NCBI RefSeq assembly: GCF_947301925.1
Contig: NZ_CAMYUE010000006.1
Span: 1 to 64,000, forward strand
Origin: an uncultured Ruminococcus sp.
Lineage (GTDB): Bacteria > Bacillota > Clostridia > Oscillospirales > Ruminococcaceae
DNA length: 64,000 bases
Direction of reading: 5' to 3'
Below are positions 26,112-34,151 of this stretch, piece after piece. A program made the translations under genes and the position numbers. The notes under the pieces are model-generated. The model ran no database searches. It was given only the letters and a program-made list of their open reading frames with translations, and was not told where the DNA came from. How positions within the stretch are numbered: position 1 is the stretch's first letter; each line of letters opens with the position of its first letter.

Positions 26112-26150
26112 GGAGTTCTCGCGGAACAGCGTGAGATCGTCAGGACATAA
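26109..26150 (+). pseudogene. 13-codon remnant behind the duplicated SASP leader
   Basis: The strong ribosome binding site AAAGGAG and the ATG are the same as those of the SASP gene at 33904, but the frame reads MGVLAEQREIVRT and stops. No SASP motif follows. It is best seen as an orphan start left by duplication or recombination; a functional 13-residue peptide is possible but unsupported. Confidence 0.45.
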
Positions 26151-26158
26151 GATGATGC

Positions 26159-26242
26159 CTACATACTATATGCAGGTAGGTATCTGATGATTTCCGCTGC
26201 CGGGATAAACGTACCTTCAATGCTCTTTTTAATGTTATTCAT
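26159..26242 (-). CDS. Possible 27-residue peptide, function unknown
   Basis: A 28-codon frame starts with an ATG about 16 bases after a well-formed minus-strand -10 box. The peptide begins MNNIKKSIEGTFIPAAEIIR and ends LPAYSM. No Shine-Dalgarno sequence is visible, so translation would be nearly leaderless. The frame may be chance. It lies in the 547-base gap between the membrane protein and the secreted protein at 26487, which otherwise holds only the SASP-leader copy and two promoters. Confidence 0.25.
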   Translation of the reverse strand: MNNIKKSIEGTFIPAAEIIRYLPAYSM

Positions 26243-26257
26243 TTTGACAATATTACT

Positions 26258-26286
26258 ATTATAGCATAGCTTTTTTCATTTTTCAA
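26258..26286 (-). promoter_or_regulatory. Leftward sigma-A promoter in the 26-kb gap
   Basis: On the minus strand: TTGAAA, a 17-base spacer, TATAAT. It would transcribe antisense through the SASP-leader copy towards the GT-C-like gene, whose start is about 310 bases away. Confidence 0.65.
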
Positions 26287-26407
26287 GGAGCAGTTTCACA
26301 TTCCGCAAAGAAGTCATTGCATATGATAAAGCCTCCTATATTCAACGCACAAAAACAGCCGGAGGGACGTTGCTCCGCCGCAGCGCTCCAAAAGGGCAAA
26401 ATACATC

Positions 26408-26436
26408 TTGCATTCGGCATAATACTGTTGTATAAT
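26408..26436 (+). promoter_or_regulatory. Sigma-A promoter for the secreted dockerin/SH3 protein
   Basis: TTGCAT at 26408-26413, a 17-base spacer, TATAAT at 26431-26436, about 50 bases before the ATG at 26487. Confidence 0.65.
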
Positions 26437-26486
26437 GGAGTCAAGCAGCTATATGCTGCAAATCTGAAGAATGGCAGGCGAATGAT

Positions 26487-28682
26487 ATGAAACTAAAAAA
26501 ACTGACCGCTGCTCTTGTCGCAGCAGCAACCGCACTAACACCCCTTGCATTTAATGCTTCTGTACCTGTTTCGTATGCAGGGGACACAGGTGCTATTGCT
26601 AATCTTCCGGACTGGATCCCGTCTGATTTTGATTCCGCCGTGGAGTTCAGAAATAACTATGGAGCAACGCATATTGACAACGGTCTGATCTGCATTGTAT
26701 ACCCTGACCGTGCAAGAAAAGGACGGAGTGAAGATACATACGGATATGAACTGAAGCCCTCTGAGGGAATGGGTGCCGAACTGAAGCATGAGATCTACAC
26801 TCATGAGCTGACCGAGACCTGCTTTGATGTGTTTGTCTATCAGCCGCTGAAACAGGGCGACATTGATCTGACTATCGTCGATCCCCATGAACAGGTCAAG
26901 GAAACTCCTGAAAATCAGGAGCCTTCTGCAATTGCCGGATACAGCTTCACGGTTGATAAGAGTCTGAATATCACCGAAACAGATATCTTCAGCTGGCTGC
27001 CTGACAGTAAGTCTGAGTATAATGAGTATACGAAGAAAAACGGTGATGTTTCCGTAAAGGACAATTATGTTGTGTTCTGTACGATGAAGGTGGACCAGTT
27101 CGGCGACAAATGGGAGCCTGACAGCAATAACAGATATGAGAACATAAAGTATCTTCTGACGTCCGACTGTACTATGCAGGTGCCCGATCTGTATGACGAC
27201 GGTTCCATTGACAAGATATATGTATATCAGGCAGTGAAGGACGGAACTGAAAAGATATCATGGATACGCACATCCGATGTAAGACCTGATCCGGATGAGC
27301 CTACAACCTGTACACTGACTGCGGACTGTGCTGTGCTTGATAACGCGCAGACCATTCTTCTCCCCGGTCAGGTAAGAGTCAGCCTTGTGGATGCAGATAC
27401 AAACGAACCGATCATATATAAAAACGACAGTGATACAGAATTCGGATATATGCTGTTCAGGGAGTGTGATCTTGGTGACGGATATATTGAAAATCCTGCT
27501 ATTACGGGGCTGAATGCAAATCCATCTATCGTTCAATATGCAGATTTATCCAAAGACCGTGAATACACATTTCATCTTGAGAAGAGCAGCGAGATTAAGA
27601 ACTATTCTATTGTAGGTACTGAATCAAGCATCAATAGAAATGATAACAACTCCTATAATCTTGTTTTTAAGCTGAAATTCACTCCCACAGGCGATGTGAA
27701 CGATGACGGCAGCTTTAATATAGCCGATGTTGTACTGCTGCAGAAGTGGCTGCTGTGCTCAGCTGATGTAAAGCTTGTCAGCTGGAAAGCGGCAGACTTC
27801 TGCAATGACAATGAGCTGAATGTATTTGACCTGTGTCTGATGAAGAAAGCTCTTGTTCAGACGCTGGAAGCTCCTTATGTTGAACCTGATAACTATATTG
27901 AATTCGCCCCCCCTTATCTTACGGTGCTTGAAGATGGTCTGACGTTGTATTCAGGTCCCGACAAGAGTTATAGCGCTATCGCTTCGATTCCGAGGGGAGA
28001 AATGATAAGAGAGATCGGCTATCAGAATAATGATGATAAGTGGATCTTTACCAGATACAGGGATAAGTATGGCTGGGTAAGGATATTTAAAGACGATGAT
28101 GTAACTCAAACAGTAAGATATGAAGCAGTTGCTGCAAAGCCTGTCATTTACCTATATCCTGAGCAGAAAACCGATGTTCATGTTGAGCTTGAGCTGACGG
28201 AAGCAGAGCTCTCGACCACATATCCGAAGTATAATAACGGCTGGGACGTGACCGCATATCCTGACGGAAAGCTCGTAAACAAGGCAGACGGTACACATCA
28301 CAGATATCTGTTCTGGGACGCAGTGAACTGCCGCACAAGATTTGATTTTTCAAAGGGCTTCTGCGTTGCGGGAAGTGATACGGAGAGCTTCCTCAGGGAA
28401 AAGCTTGCATATATGGGCCTGACAGAAGACGAAATGAACGAGTTCATCGTATACTGGCTGCCGCTGATGGAGCATAACAGGTATAATCTCATCTCGTTCC
28501 AGGGCGATGTATATACCGATTCCGCAAAACTGAATATCACACCTTCTCCTGACAGCCTGCTGCGTGTGTTCATGGCGTATGTCCCCCTGGAGGACGCGAT
28601 CGATATCGAGCCGCAGCAGCTTGAAACCTTTGAAAGAAACGGCTTTACCGTCGTTGAATGGGGCGGAAGCAGGATACAATAA
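26487..28682 (+). CDS. Secreted protein with internal dockerin, SH3-like and KPVIYLYPE-type domains
   Basis: 731 residues. A signal peptide (cleavage near SYAG, residue 31) is followed by an N-terminal module beginning LPDWIPSDFDSAVEF that recurs in the partial gene at 63.5 kb. A type I dockerin sits at about 405-465, with GDVNDDGSFNIADVVLLQKWL and DFCNDNELNVFDLCLMKKA. An SH3-like stretch (about 480-540, LTLYSGPDKSYSAIASIPRG, GWVRIF) and a C-terminal domain of about 170 residues opening with KPVIYLYPEQ follow. That last domain is seen in uncharacterised bacterial surface proteins. No catalytic motif is recognised. The dockerin points to a cellulosome-type complex. Proline is mostly CCG here, unlike CCC/CCT in flanking genes, which suggests transfer. 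Confidence 0.8.
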   Translation: MKLKKLTAALVAAATALTPLAFNASVPVSYAGDTGAIANLPDWIPSDFDSAVEFRNNYGATHIDNGLICIVYPDRARKGRSEDTYGYELKPSEGMGAELKHEIYTHELTETCFDVFVYQPLKQGDIDLTIVDPHEQVKETPENQEPSAIAGYSFTVDKSLNITETDIFSWLPDSKSEYNEYTKKNGDVSVKDNYVVFCTMKVDQFGDKWEPDSNNRYENIKYLLTSDCTMQVPDLYDDGSIDKIYVYQAVKDGTEKISWIRTSDVRPDPDEPTTCTLTADCAVLDNAQTILLPGQVRVSLVDADTNEPIIYKNDSDTEFGYMLFRECDLGDGYIENPAITGLNANPSIVQYADLSKDREYTFHLEKSSEIKNYSIVGTESSINRNDNNSYNLVFKLKFTPTGDVNDDGSFNIADVVLLQKWLLCSADVKLVSWKAADFCNDNELNVFDLCLMKKALVQTLEAPYVEPDNYIEFAPPYLTVLEDGLTLYSGPDKSYSAIASIPRGEMIREIGYQNNDDKWIFTRYRDKYGWVRIFKDDDVTQTVRYEAVAAKPVIYLYPEQKTDVHVELELTEAELSTTYPKYNNGWDVTAYPDGKLVNKADGTHHRYLFWDAVNCRTRFDFSKGFCVAGSDTESFLREKLAYMGLTEDEMNEFIVYWLPLMEHNRYNLISFQGDVYTDSAKLNITPSPDSLLRVFMAYVPLEDAIDIEPQQLETFERNGFTVVEWGGSRIQ

Positions 28683-28693
28683 CAGCGATCAGA

Positions 28694-28721
28694 TAAATCC
28701 GCCCATAACGGGCGGATTTAT
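28694..28721 (+). terminator. Terminator of the secreted dockerin/SH3 gene
   Basis: Stem TAAATCCGCCC (28694-28704) with GGGCGGATTTA (28710-28720), then TTTAT. Confidence 0.85.
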
Positions 28722-28846
28722 TTATAGCTATAACGGAAATGCTTTTTAAAAGGCTGAGCAATGCTGTTTTAATTATGATACAACGGTTCTCTTGATTGCA
28801 TTTTTGCATAAAATACAGATCACAGGTGAAATCATGTTATTCATTG

Positions 28847-28875
28847 TTGACAAACATAAACTTATATATTATAAT
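28847..28875 (+). promoter_or_regulatory. Full-consensus sigma-A promoter for the subtilase gene
   Basis: TTGACA at 28847-28852, exactly 17 bases, then TATAAT at 28870-28875. Both boxes are perfect. The predicted leader to the TTG start at 28911 is about 30 nt. Confidence 0.85.
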
Positions 28876-28910
28876 TAAAGTACTTTATATTGGAGAGGAG
28901 AGAATCTTAT

Positions 28911-31900
28911 TTGAAACACACATTCACAAACAGAGCATTCTGTCTTGCAGCAGCAGCTGTATTCGGCTTCTGCGGCACAGGCTGGCAGAGGGGCAGCGCC
29001 ATACGGGCGTCCGCTGCCGAAGCCGCAGAATGCACCGCACCCGGCACAGACCCTGTAAAAGTCATCGTAAGGATCGACGGTGACGCTGTTCTGAGCGGCG
29101 AAGAAGCCGCCGAGGACGGTATCGCCTATATGGACACAGAGGATGCTGCCGCTCAAACCGACACGCTTCAGGCACAGCAGCAGGCTGTGGAAAAACACAT
29201 CCGCGCACTGTATCCGGAGCTCAATGTCAAATACCGCTACACGCTGCTGACCAACGGTTTCAGCTGTATGCTGCCGGAGGACCTTATCCCGGCCGTTGAA
29301 GCTCTACCGGGCGTTTCATCCGTTGAGCGCGTACAGGATATCGAAGTGCCGATGCTCGCCCGCGCACAGGAAATCGGCGGTATTCCCGCATTCCAGAACG
29401 ATACCGGCTGCACGGGCGAAGGACAGGTCATCGCCGTGCTGGACAGCGAGCTGGACGTCACCCACCCGATGTTTGCCGCGCTGGCAGATGATATCGACAC
29501 CGCACTCACCAAGGACGACATCACCGAACTGGCTGAGAGCGGCTCACTGCACCTGGATATTGATCCGGAACGCGCCTATATTTCCAGCAAGCTGCCATAT
29601 GTTGTCGATTATGTGGACGACGATATCTACGGCGGAGTTGCCAATCCGGACGCCTATCACGGCACTCACGTTTCCAGTATTGCAGCGGGCAATACATTCA
29701 CCACCGCGGACGGCGACACTATCTCCGGCATTGCAAAGGACGCACAGATCGTCTTCATGAGCTGCGGAGAGCACGGTTACTATGTGAGTACCGAGGCAGC
29801 GATGGCGGCGCTGGAAGATGCCGTGCGCCTTCACGCGGATGTCATCAATATGAGCTGGGGTACATATGCTGATGAAGCCGGCGGTGTTATTGACGAAGCC
29901 ATGACCGCCTGCGATAACGCCGGCATCAATATCTGTATGTCCGCAGGCAATGCAGATAACGGTGAAAACGCATTTGGCAGGCATAACAAGCCTGCTTATC
30001 CGGATATCACGACTATCAATGTAAATGTGGCACCGGACAGCGGCGCCATGCTGGTCGCTTCCGTCAACAATGATTCCGACGTAAGGAGAAGCATTCTCAA
30101 ATTCGGTGATGTTGAACTTTGCTATCGCCCGATGAGCACTATATTCAATCAGCTCATCTATCTTTCGGAGAAGCTGCCCCTCGGCGATTATGAGCTTGTG
30201 GACTGCGGTGACGGTACAAAGCTGAGTTTCAGAATGCCGGAACTGAAAGGCAAGCTGATGCTGATCCAGCGTGGAATGATCTCCTTCCAGACAATGGCAT
30301 ATTACGCAGAAACAAGCGGCGCTGTCGGCATAATCCTCATCGACAAGGAAGACTCGGACGGCATGGAATATGTTCCCTATTATTCTGATGCACCTTTTGC
30401 CTGCATCACCTATGAGGAAGGCCAGATGCTGAAAAATGCCGTTGATCCGGTACTGACAAACGACGGAACCTATGTGGTCGAGCATATCGATCCGGCCGTC
30501 AGCTTATATACGTCATGGGGCGTTGGTTCGTCGCTGGATCTGAGGCCTGACATTGCAGGCATCGGCGGCAGCGTCAAGGCGGCAGCCTATGGCGGCGGTA
30601 CGGAAGTCATGTCCGGCACATCTATGTCATCACCGTTTCTTGCAGGCTGTACGGCCATCGCAAGGCAGTATCTCAAGGAGAACGGTCTCACGGCGGAAGG
30701 CCGCGAAAAGGTGGATTATGTCCGCAATATGCTGATGAACGCCGCTGAACCGATGATGAAGAACGATAAATACGTTCAGCCGAGGCGTCAGGGTGCAGGT
30801 CTGGTGGCGATGGATCGTCTGTCCGACGAAAAGGTCATGATGACGGGCTCGGAGGGCTCAGCTAAGATCAATCTCTATGATATGCTGGGCGACGATTTCA
30901 GCTTTGACGTGACGCTTGAAAACATCAGCACGGAGGACGTCGCTTTCACAGATGCATCGCTGGTACTGATGACAGACGGCAGCGCCTATGACCCTATTGT
31001 CGGCTATGATGTCATTTCCGGACAGCGGATGCTTAACTGCACCGCCGATCTTTCCGGCCTGCTGGAAAGCAAAGCGGGCGAGACCCGCAAGGAGACGATC
31101 TCCGTTTCGCTGGATCCCGCAGAAACGGCAGCCGTTGTCGAAGCCTTCTGCAACGGATTTTTCGTGGAGGGCTATCTGCTGCTTAAGGGTGCAGAGAACT
31201 GCTGTGATATCAGCATTCCGCTTCTGGGCTTCCACGGCGACTGGGGAGCTGTGCCAATCATCGACGAAAGCAGCCTGCGGGATATGGTATTATTCAACAA
31301 CTGCTGCGTTCCGAGCGGAACCATCGGTGAGGTGCTCCCGCTTCTGCAGGATATCATAAACCGTATTCCGACGGAATATATCAGTTATATCGACGGCACC
31401 GTCAATCTGGACGTAGACATTGAGGAATATGCCACCGCAGAGGAGCTCCAGGAGCTGAAAAGCGGAAGCGTTAACAGCTGGATCTCGCCTAACGATGACG
31501 GCCTTGCAGACAGCTTCTACGGCTTACAGGGACATACATACCGACAGGGCTCATTTGTAACGCAGATCATAGATCCTGAAGGCAATCTGCTGCATGATTA
31601 CTCAGATGAACTGCCCGTGCCGCATGAATTGGGCGATGATCATATCACTCATTTCACGGCAAACGGCTATTACAGTAAAGCATTTGATTTCGGAAAATGC
31701 GAAGACGGCGAGTATACGTTCCGTATCGGGACTCATGCACACTGTGAATCATCAGAAAACAATCCGCAGTTTTTCGAAAAAAGCTTCTGGATCGACAGAG
31801 AAGCACCTGATGTTGAGAGCAAGGTATATGAACAGGACGGCAGAAAGATACTGGCGCTGACGTGTTCCGACAATATGGCGCTGGACTGCGTCTATGTTAT

Positions 31901-33620
31901 CGGCAACGGTGAAGGCTATGCCCTCGACGCGGAAATGTCCAAATGCCCGCTGAATGCGCAGGAACTGCTGGAACTCTGGTGCGGTCTGTATCGTACGGGT
32001 AATGTACTGAATACGGTCAGCGACGCAGAGAATATCTCTGATCTGCCTGCATTTCTGACTGCACTCTCTCCGGATCAGTACGCAGCGCCGAAGCATTCTC
32101 TGACAGCGCTGTATTCTTTCGCAGACTGTATCCCGCTGTCAGGAAAAGATGAGAGCGTCACACTTGAATATGACATTACAGATCTGACGGATTACACCAT
32201 TACAGTTCTTGACAAGGCCTATAATTATGTGGTCGCTGCCGAATCGGAGGAAAGCACCATAGAGACCATTCCCGAAGGCTTATGGCTGCATTTCGGGCAG
32301 GGCTTATACGAATTCCGCGGCGATAAGGTGCGCTACATGGACTTCCTGACCACTTCGGTACATGAAGGCAGCTATAAGCTGAACAACAATATACTGACAA
32401 TAGACGGTATCGAAGGAATTCCGTCTTTCAAGGTACAGTTTTACAGCAATGAGAAAATGAAATGGGAAGATACGGAAACCGGGACAGCGTCAAATGTTGT
32501 CATCTATTCGTATTATGAGAATCTTGATGAAGTAAAGATGTATCCGCTGGAAACATTCACTGAGATTGCAAAGGAAAAATTCGAGGATCTCACCGGCTTT
32601 GAAGTCACCAATGTTGATTATTATCTGGAAGCTCCGAACAGCTTCAGCCTGCAGATACATTATATCAATGAAAACGGAGAAGAAGACATTGAATATGCAA
32701 ATGCTTCGCTGATAACAGGTTACGTCAGCTTCTTTAGATTCGGTACGGTGGAAGTAAATGTCGGGAATGTTGCATCGATCACGCCGGGAACCTATTACGA
32801 AAACTCCGAAGAGGCATATTACGTCTTCTATGAGGACGGCGAAAGCGGTATGGTCTTTACAAACGGCTATCAGCATATGGGCAGACCGAATAACAATAGT
32901 CACTTCACATATACTATCGACGAAAAGGGCAATATGGTCTTTTATGCCGACGACGGCGAGCATAAGGCAAAACTCGGCGTAAATGATAAAGGCGTTCTGA
33001 GGATTACATGGGAAAACTGTTCACCGTCATCATTGCTGCTGTATTCGGAGATCCCGTATACACAGGAAGAGCATTATGAAGATGAACAGCTGCGTTCGCT
33101 GGTACAGAAATACTATAATGTGACAACCGGCGAAAACTGCGAATTGACTTACGGTGTTTTACAGGACAATGGAAACATCAGTTATTTCGCGATCGACTCT
33201 TTGGCGATGTACGGCATCAATCCGTTTACTCTGAAAGGTGTTGACGGTTTCGGAAATGCAATCGACCTGAACGAGGTCCCTGCACTTTCCGAAACGGCGA
33301 TCCCGCTGGAGACTCTGAAGGAATGGGCGATCAACGACTACCAGAAGAAGAATGAGACCGAACCCGCTCGTGTGATCGCAGCGATCGCTGCACCTGACAA
33401 AGTGATGATCGAGCTCGACGATGAAAACTATGAAGCCAAAACATATACAATCGACCCGGAAACGGGCATCGGCACGGATGCGGACGGAGAAGAGATCAAT
33501 CTGCCGCAGACCGGCAACAACGACGTCCGGACAGTCGCAGCCTGCGCAGGAGCAATGCTTCTGATACTGGCAGGTGCGGCAGCCATCGCCCGTTCACGGC
33601 GGGAAAACAGTATAAAATAA
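28911..33620 (+). CDS. Cell-wall-anchored subtilisin-like (S8) protease with PA domain and LPQTG signal
   Basis: 1569 residues. The start is the TTG at 28911, 10 bases after AGGAG, giving KHTFTNRAFCLAAAAVFG and a signal peptide. A pro-region covers about residues 45-150. The catalytic triad is Asp178 (VIAVLDSELD), His253 (YHGTHVSSIAAG) and Ser571 (GTSMSSPFLAG). The 318-residue gap between His and Ser holds a PA insert (about 395-520, KGKLMLIQRG, GIILID), as in lactocepin/C5a-peptidase-type enzymes. Fn3-like and other beta-rich regions run to about 1500. The end has LPQTG, a hydrophobic span and RSRRENSIK, a sortase signal. It probably cleaves proteins at the cell surface. Like the gene before it, proline is mostly CCG, unlike the core genes. 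Confidence 0.93.
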   Translation: MKHTFTNRAFCLAAAAVFGFCGTGWQRGSAIRASAAEAAECTAPGTDPVKVIVRIDGDAVLSGEEAAEDGIAYMDTEDAAAQTDTLQAQQQAVEKHIRALYPELNVKYRYTLLTNGFSCMLPEDLIPAVEALPGVSSVERVQDIEVPMLARAQEIGGIPAFQNDTGCTGEGQVIAVLDSELDVTHPMFAALADDIDTALTKDDITELAESGSLHLDIDPERAYISSKLPYVVDYVDDDIYGGVANPDAYHGTHVSSIAAGNTFTTADGDTISGIAKDAQIVFMSCGEHGYYVSTEAAMAALEDAVRLHADVINMSWGTYADEAGGVIDEAMTACDNAGINICMSAGNADNGENAFGRHNKPAYPDITTINVNVAPDSGAMLVASVNNDSDVRRSILKFGDVELCYRPMSTIFNQLIYLSEKLPLGDYELVDCGDGTKLSFRMPELKGKLMLIQRGMISFQTMAYYAETSGAVGIILIDKEDSDGMEYVPYYSDAPFACITYEEGQMLKNAVDPVLTNDGTYVVEHIDPAVSLYTSWGVGSSLDLRPDIAGIGGSVKAAAYGGGTEVMSGTSMSSPFLAGCTAIARQYLKENGLTAEGREKVDYVRNMLMNAAEPMMKNDKYVQPRRQGAGLVAMDRLSDEKVMMTGSEGSAKINLYDMLGDDFSFDVTLENISTEDVAFTDASLVLMTDGSAYDPIVGYDVISGQRMLNCTADLSGLLESKAGETRKETISVSLDPAETAAVVEAFCNGFFVEGYLLLKGAENCCDISIPLLGFHGDWGAVPIIDESSLRDMVLFNNCCVPSGTIGEVLPLLQDIINRIPTEYISYIDGTVNLDVDIEEYATAEELQELKSGSVNSWISPNDDGLADSFYGLQGHTYRQGSFVTQIIDPEGNLLHDYSDELPVPHELGDDHITHFTANGYYSKAFDFGKCEDGEYTFRIGTHAHCESSENNPQFFEKSFWIDREAPDVESKVYEQDGRKILALTCSDNMALDCVYVIGNGEGYALDAEMSKCPLNAQELLELWCGLYRTGNVLNTVSDAENISDLPAFLTALSPDQYAAPKHSLTALYSFADCIPLSGKDESVTLEYDITDLTDYTITVLDKAYNYVVAAESEESTIETIPEGLWLHFGQGLYEFRGDKVRYMDFLTTSVHEGSYKLNNNILTIDGIEGIPSFKVQFYSNEKMKWEDTETGTASNVVIYSYYENLDEVKMYPLETFTEIAKEKFEDLTGFEVTNVDYYLEAPNSFSLQIHYINENGEEDIEYANASLITGYVSFFRFGTVEVNVGNVASITPGTYYENSEEAYYVFYEDGESGMVFTNGYQHMGRPNNNSHFTYTIDEKGNMVFYADDGEHKAKLGVNDKGVLRITWENCSPSSLLLYSEIPYTQEEHYEDEQLRSLVQKYYNVTTGENCELTYGVLQDNGNISYFAIDSLAMYGINPFTLKGVDGFGNAIDLNEVPALSETAIPLETLKEWAINDYQKKNETEPARVIAAIAAPDKVMIELDDENYEAKTYTIDPETGIGTDADGEEINLPQTGNNDVRTVAACAGAMLLILAGAAAIARSRRENSIK

Positions 33621-33631
33621 CCCTATGAAAA

Positions 33632-33662
33632 CGCGCCCTGACGGTTCTGCCGTCAGGGCGCG
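33632..33662 (+). terminator. GC-rich hairpin after the subtilase gene
   Basis: Arms CGCGCCCTGACGG (33632-33644) and CCGTCAGGGCGCG (33650-33662) with a 5-base loop. There is no clear T-run after it, so its strength as a terminator is uncertain. Confidence 0.6.
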
Positions 33663-33806
33663 AAATCTTATCGGTAAAAGTAAGGCGCGGAGCAGAAATG
33701 TATCCCGGATGTCAGCGCGGGCTCAGGAGACGTGAACATGGACGATGTCCGCTGACCGACGCAGGATACGGCAATTCCGCCTGCCTTTACACTTCTGTTG
33801 CTTTTT

Positions 33807-33906
33807 TCGTTTTTTTCTCAACATTTATTTCCATGTCATAAAAAAAGTCATGAAGGCTATACTACTATCACGGCATCATAATAAATCCAAAGGAGAAACA
33901 GCAATG
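33807..33906 (+). repeat. SASP promoter/leader, intact copy
   Basis: The partner of 26017-26111. It contains TCATA at 33836-33840, 17 bases, then TATACTA at 33858-33864. This is close to the sigma-G/sigma-F pattern GHATR-N17/18-CATAMTA used for SASP genes in other endospore formers. Confidence 0.8.
33836..33864 (+). promoter_or_regulatory. Probable forespore (sigma-G-type) promoter of the SASP gene
   Basis: TCATA, a 17-base spacer and TATACTA match 4 of 5 and 6 of 7 positions of the sigma-G consensus known from Bacillus and Clostridium. The link to sigma-G is by analogy. Confidence 0.55.
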
Positions 33907-34101
33907 AGCAATAACAGCAATAACAAGGGCGTAATGACACAGAAGGGCAGAGAGGCTCTCGAAAGATTCAAGATGGAGTCAGCCAACGAGCTGGGCATCG
34001 ACCTCAAGGACGGCTATAACGGTGATCTTACCTCACGCGAGGCAGGTTCCATCGGCGGCAGCATGGTCAAGAAGATGATCGATTCTTATAAGATGCAGTA
34101 A
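33904..34101 (+). CDS. Alpha/beta-type small acid-soluble spore protein
   Basis: 65 residues. SASPs coat DNA in dormant spores and protect it; they are cut by the GPR protease at germination. The C-terminal signature GYNGDLTSREAGSIGGSMVKKMI closely matches the family pattern GYNGDLTSkdAGkiGGqMVrk. The central ANELGID matches the region around the GPR site (E-(I/L)-G). AAAGGAG lies 8 bases before the ATG, and a sigma-G-like promoter precedes it. A terminator follows 17 bases after the stop. It implies that the organism has, or descends from, an endospore-forming lineage. Confidence 0.95.
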   Translation: MSNNSNNKGVMTQKGREALERFKMESANELGIDLKDGYNGDLTSREAGSIGGSMVKKMIDSYKMQ

Positions 34102-34117
34102 CAGCTGATATAATAAA

Positions 34118-34143
34118 AAGGGCAGTTCTATGGAACTGCCCTT
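34118..34143. terminator. Bidirectional terminator between SASP and degV
   Basis: Arms AAGGGCAGTTC (34118-34128) and GAACTGCCCTT (34133-34143), with A-rich sequence on the left. It serves the SASP gene on the plus strand and the degV-family gene on the minus strand. Confidence 0.85.
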
Positions 34144-34151
34144 ACATAGTA

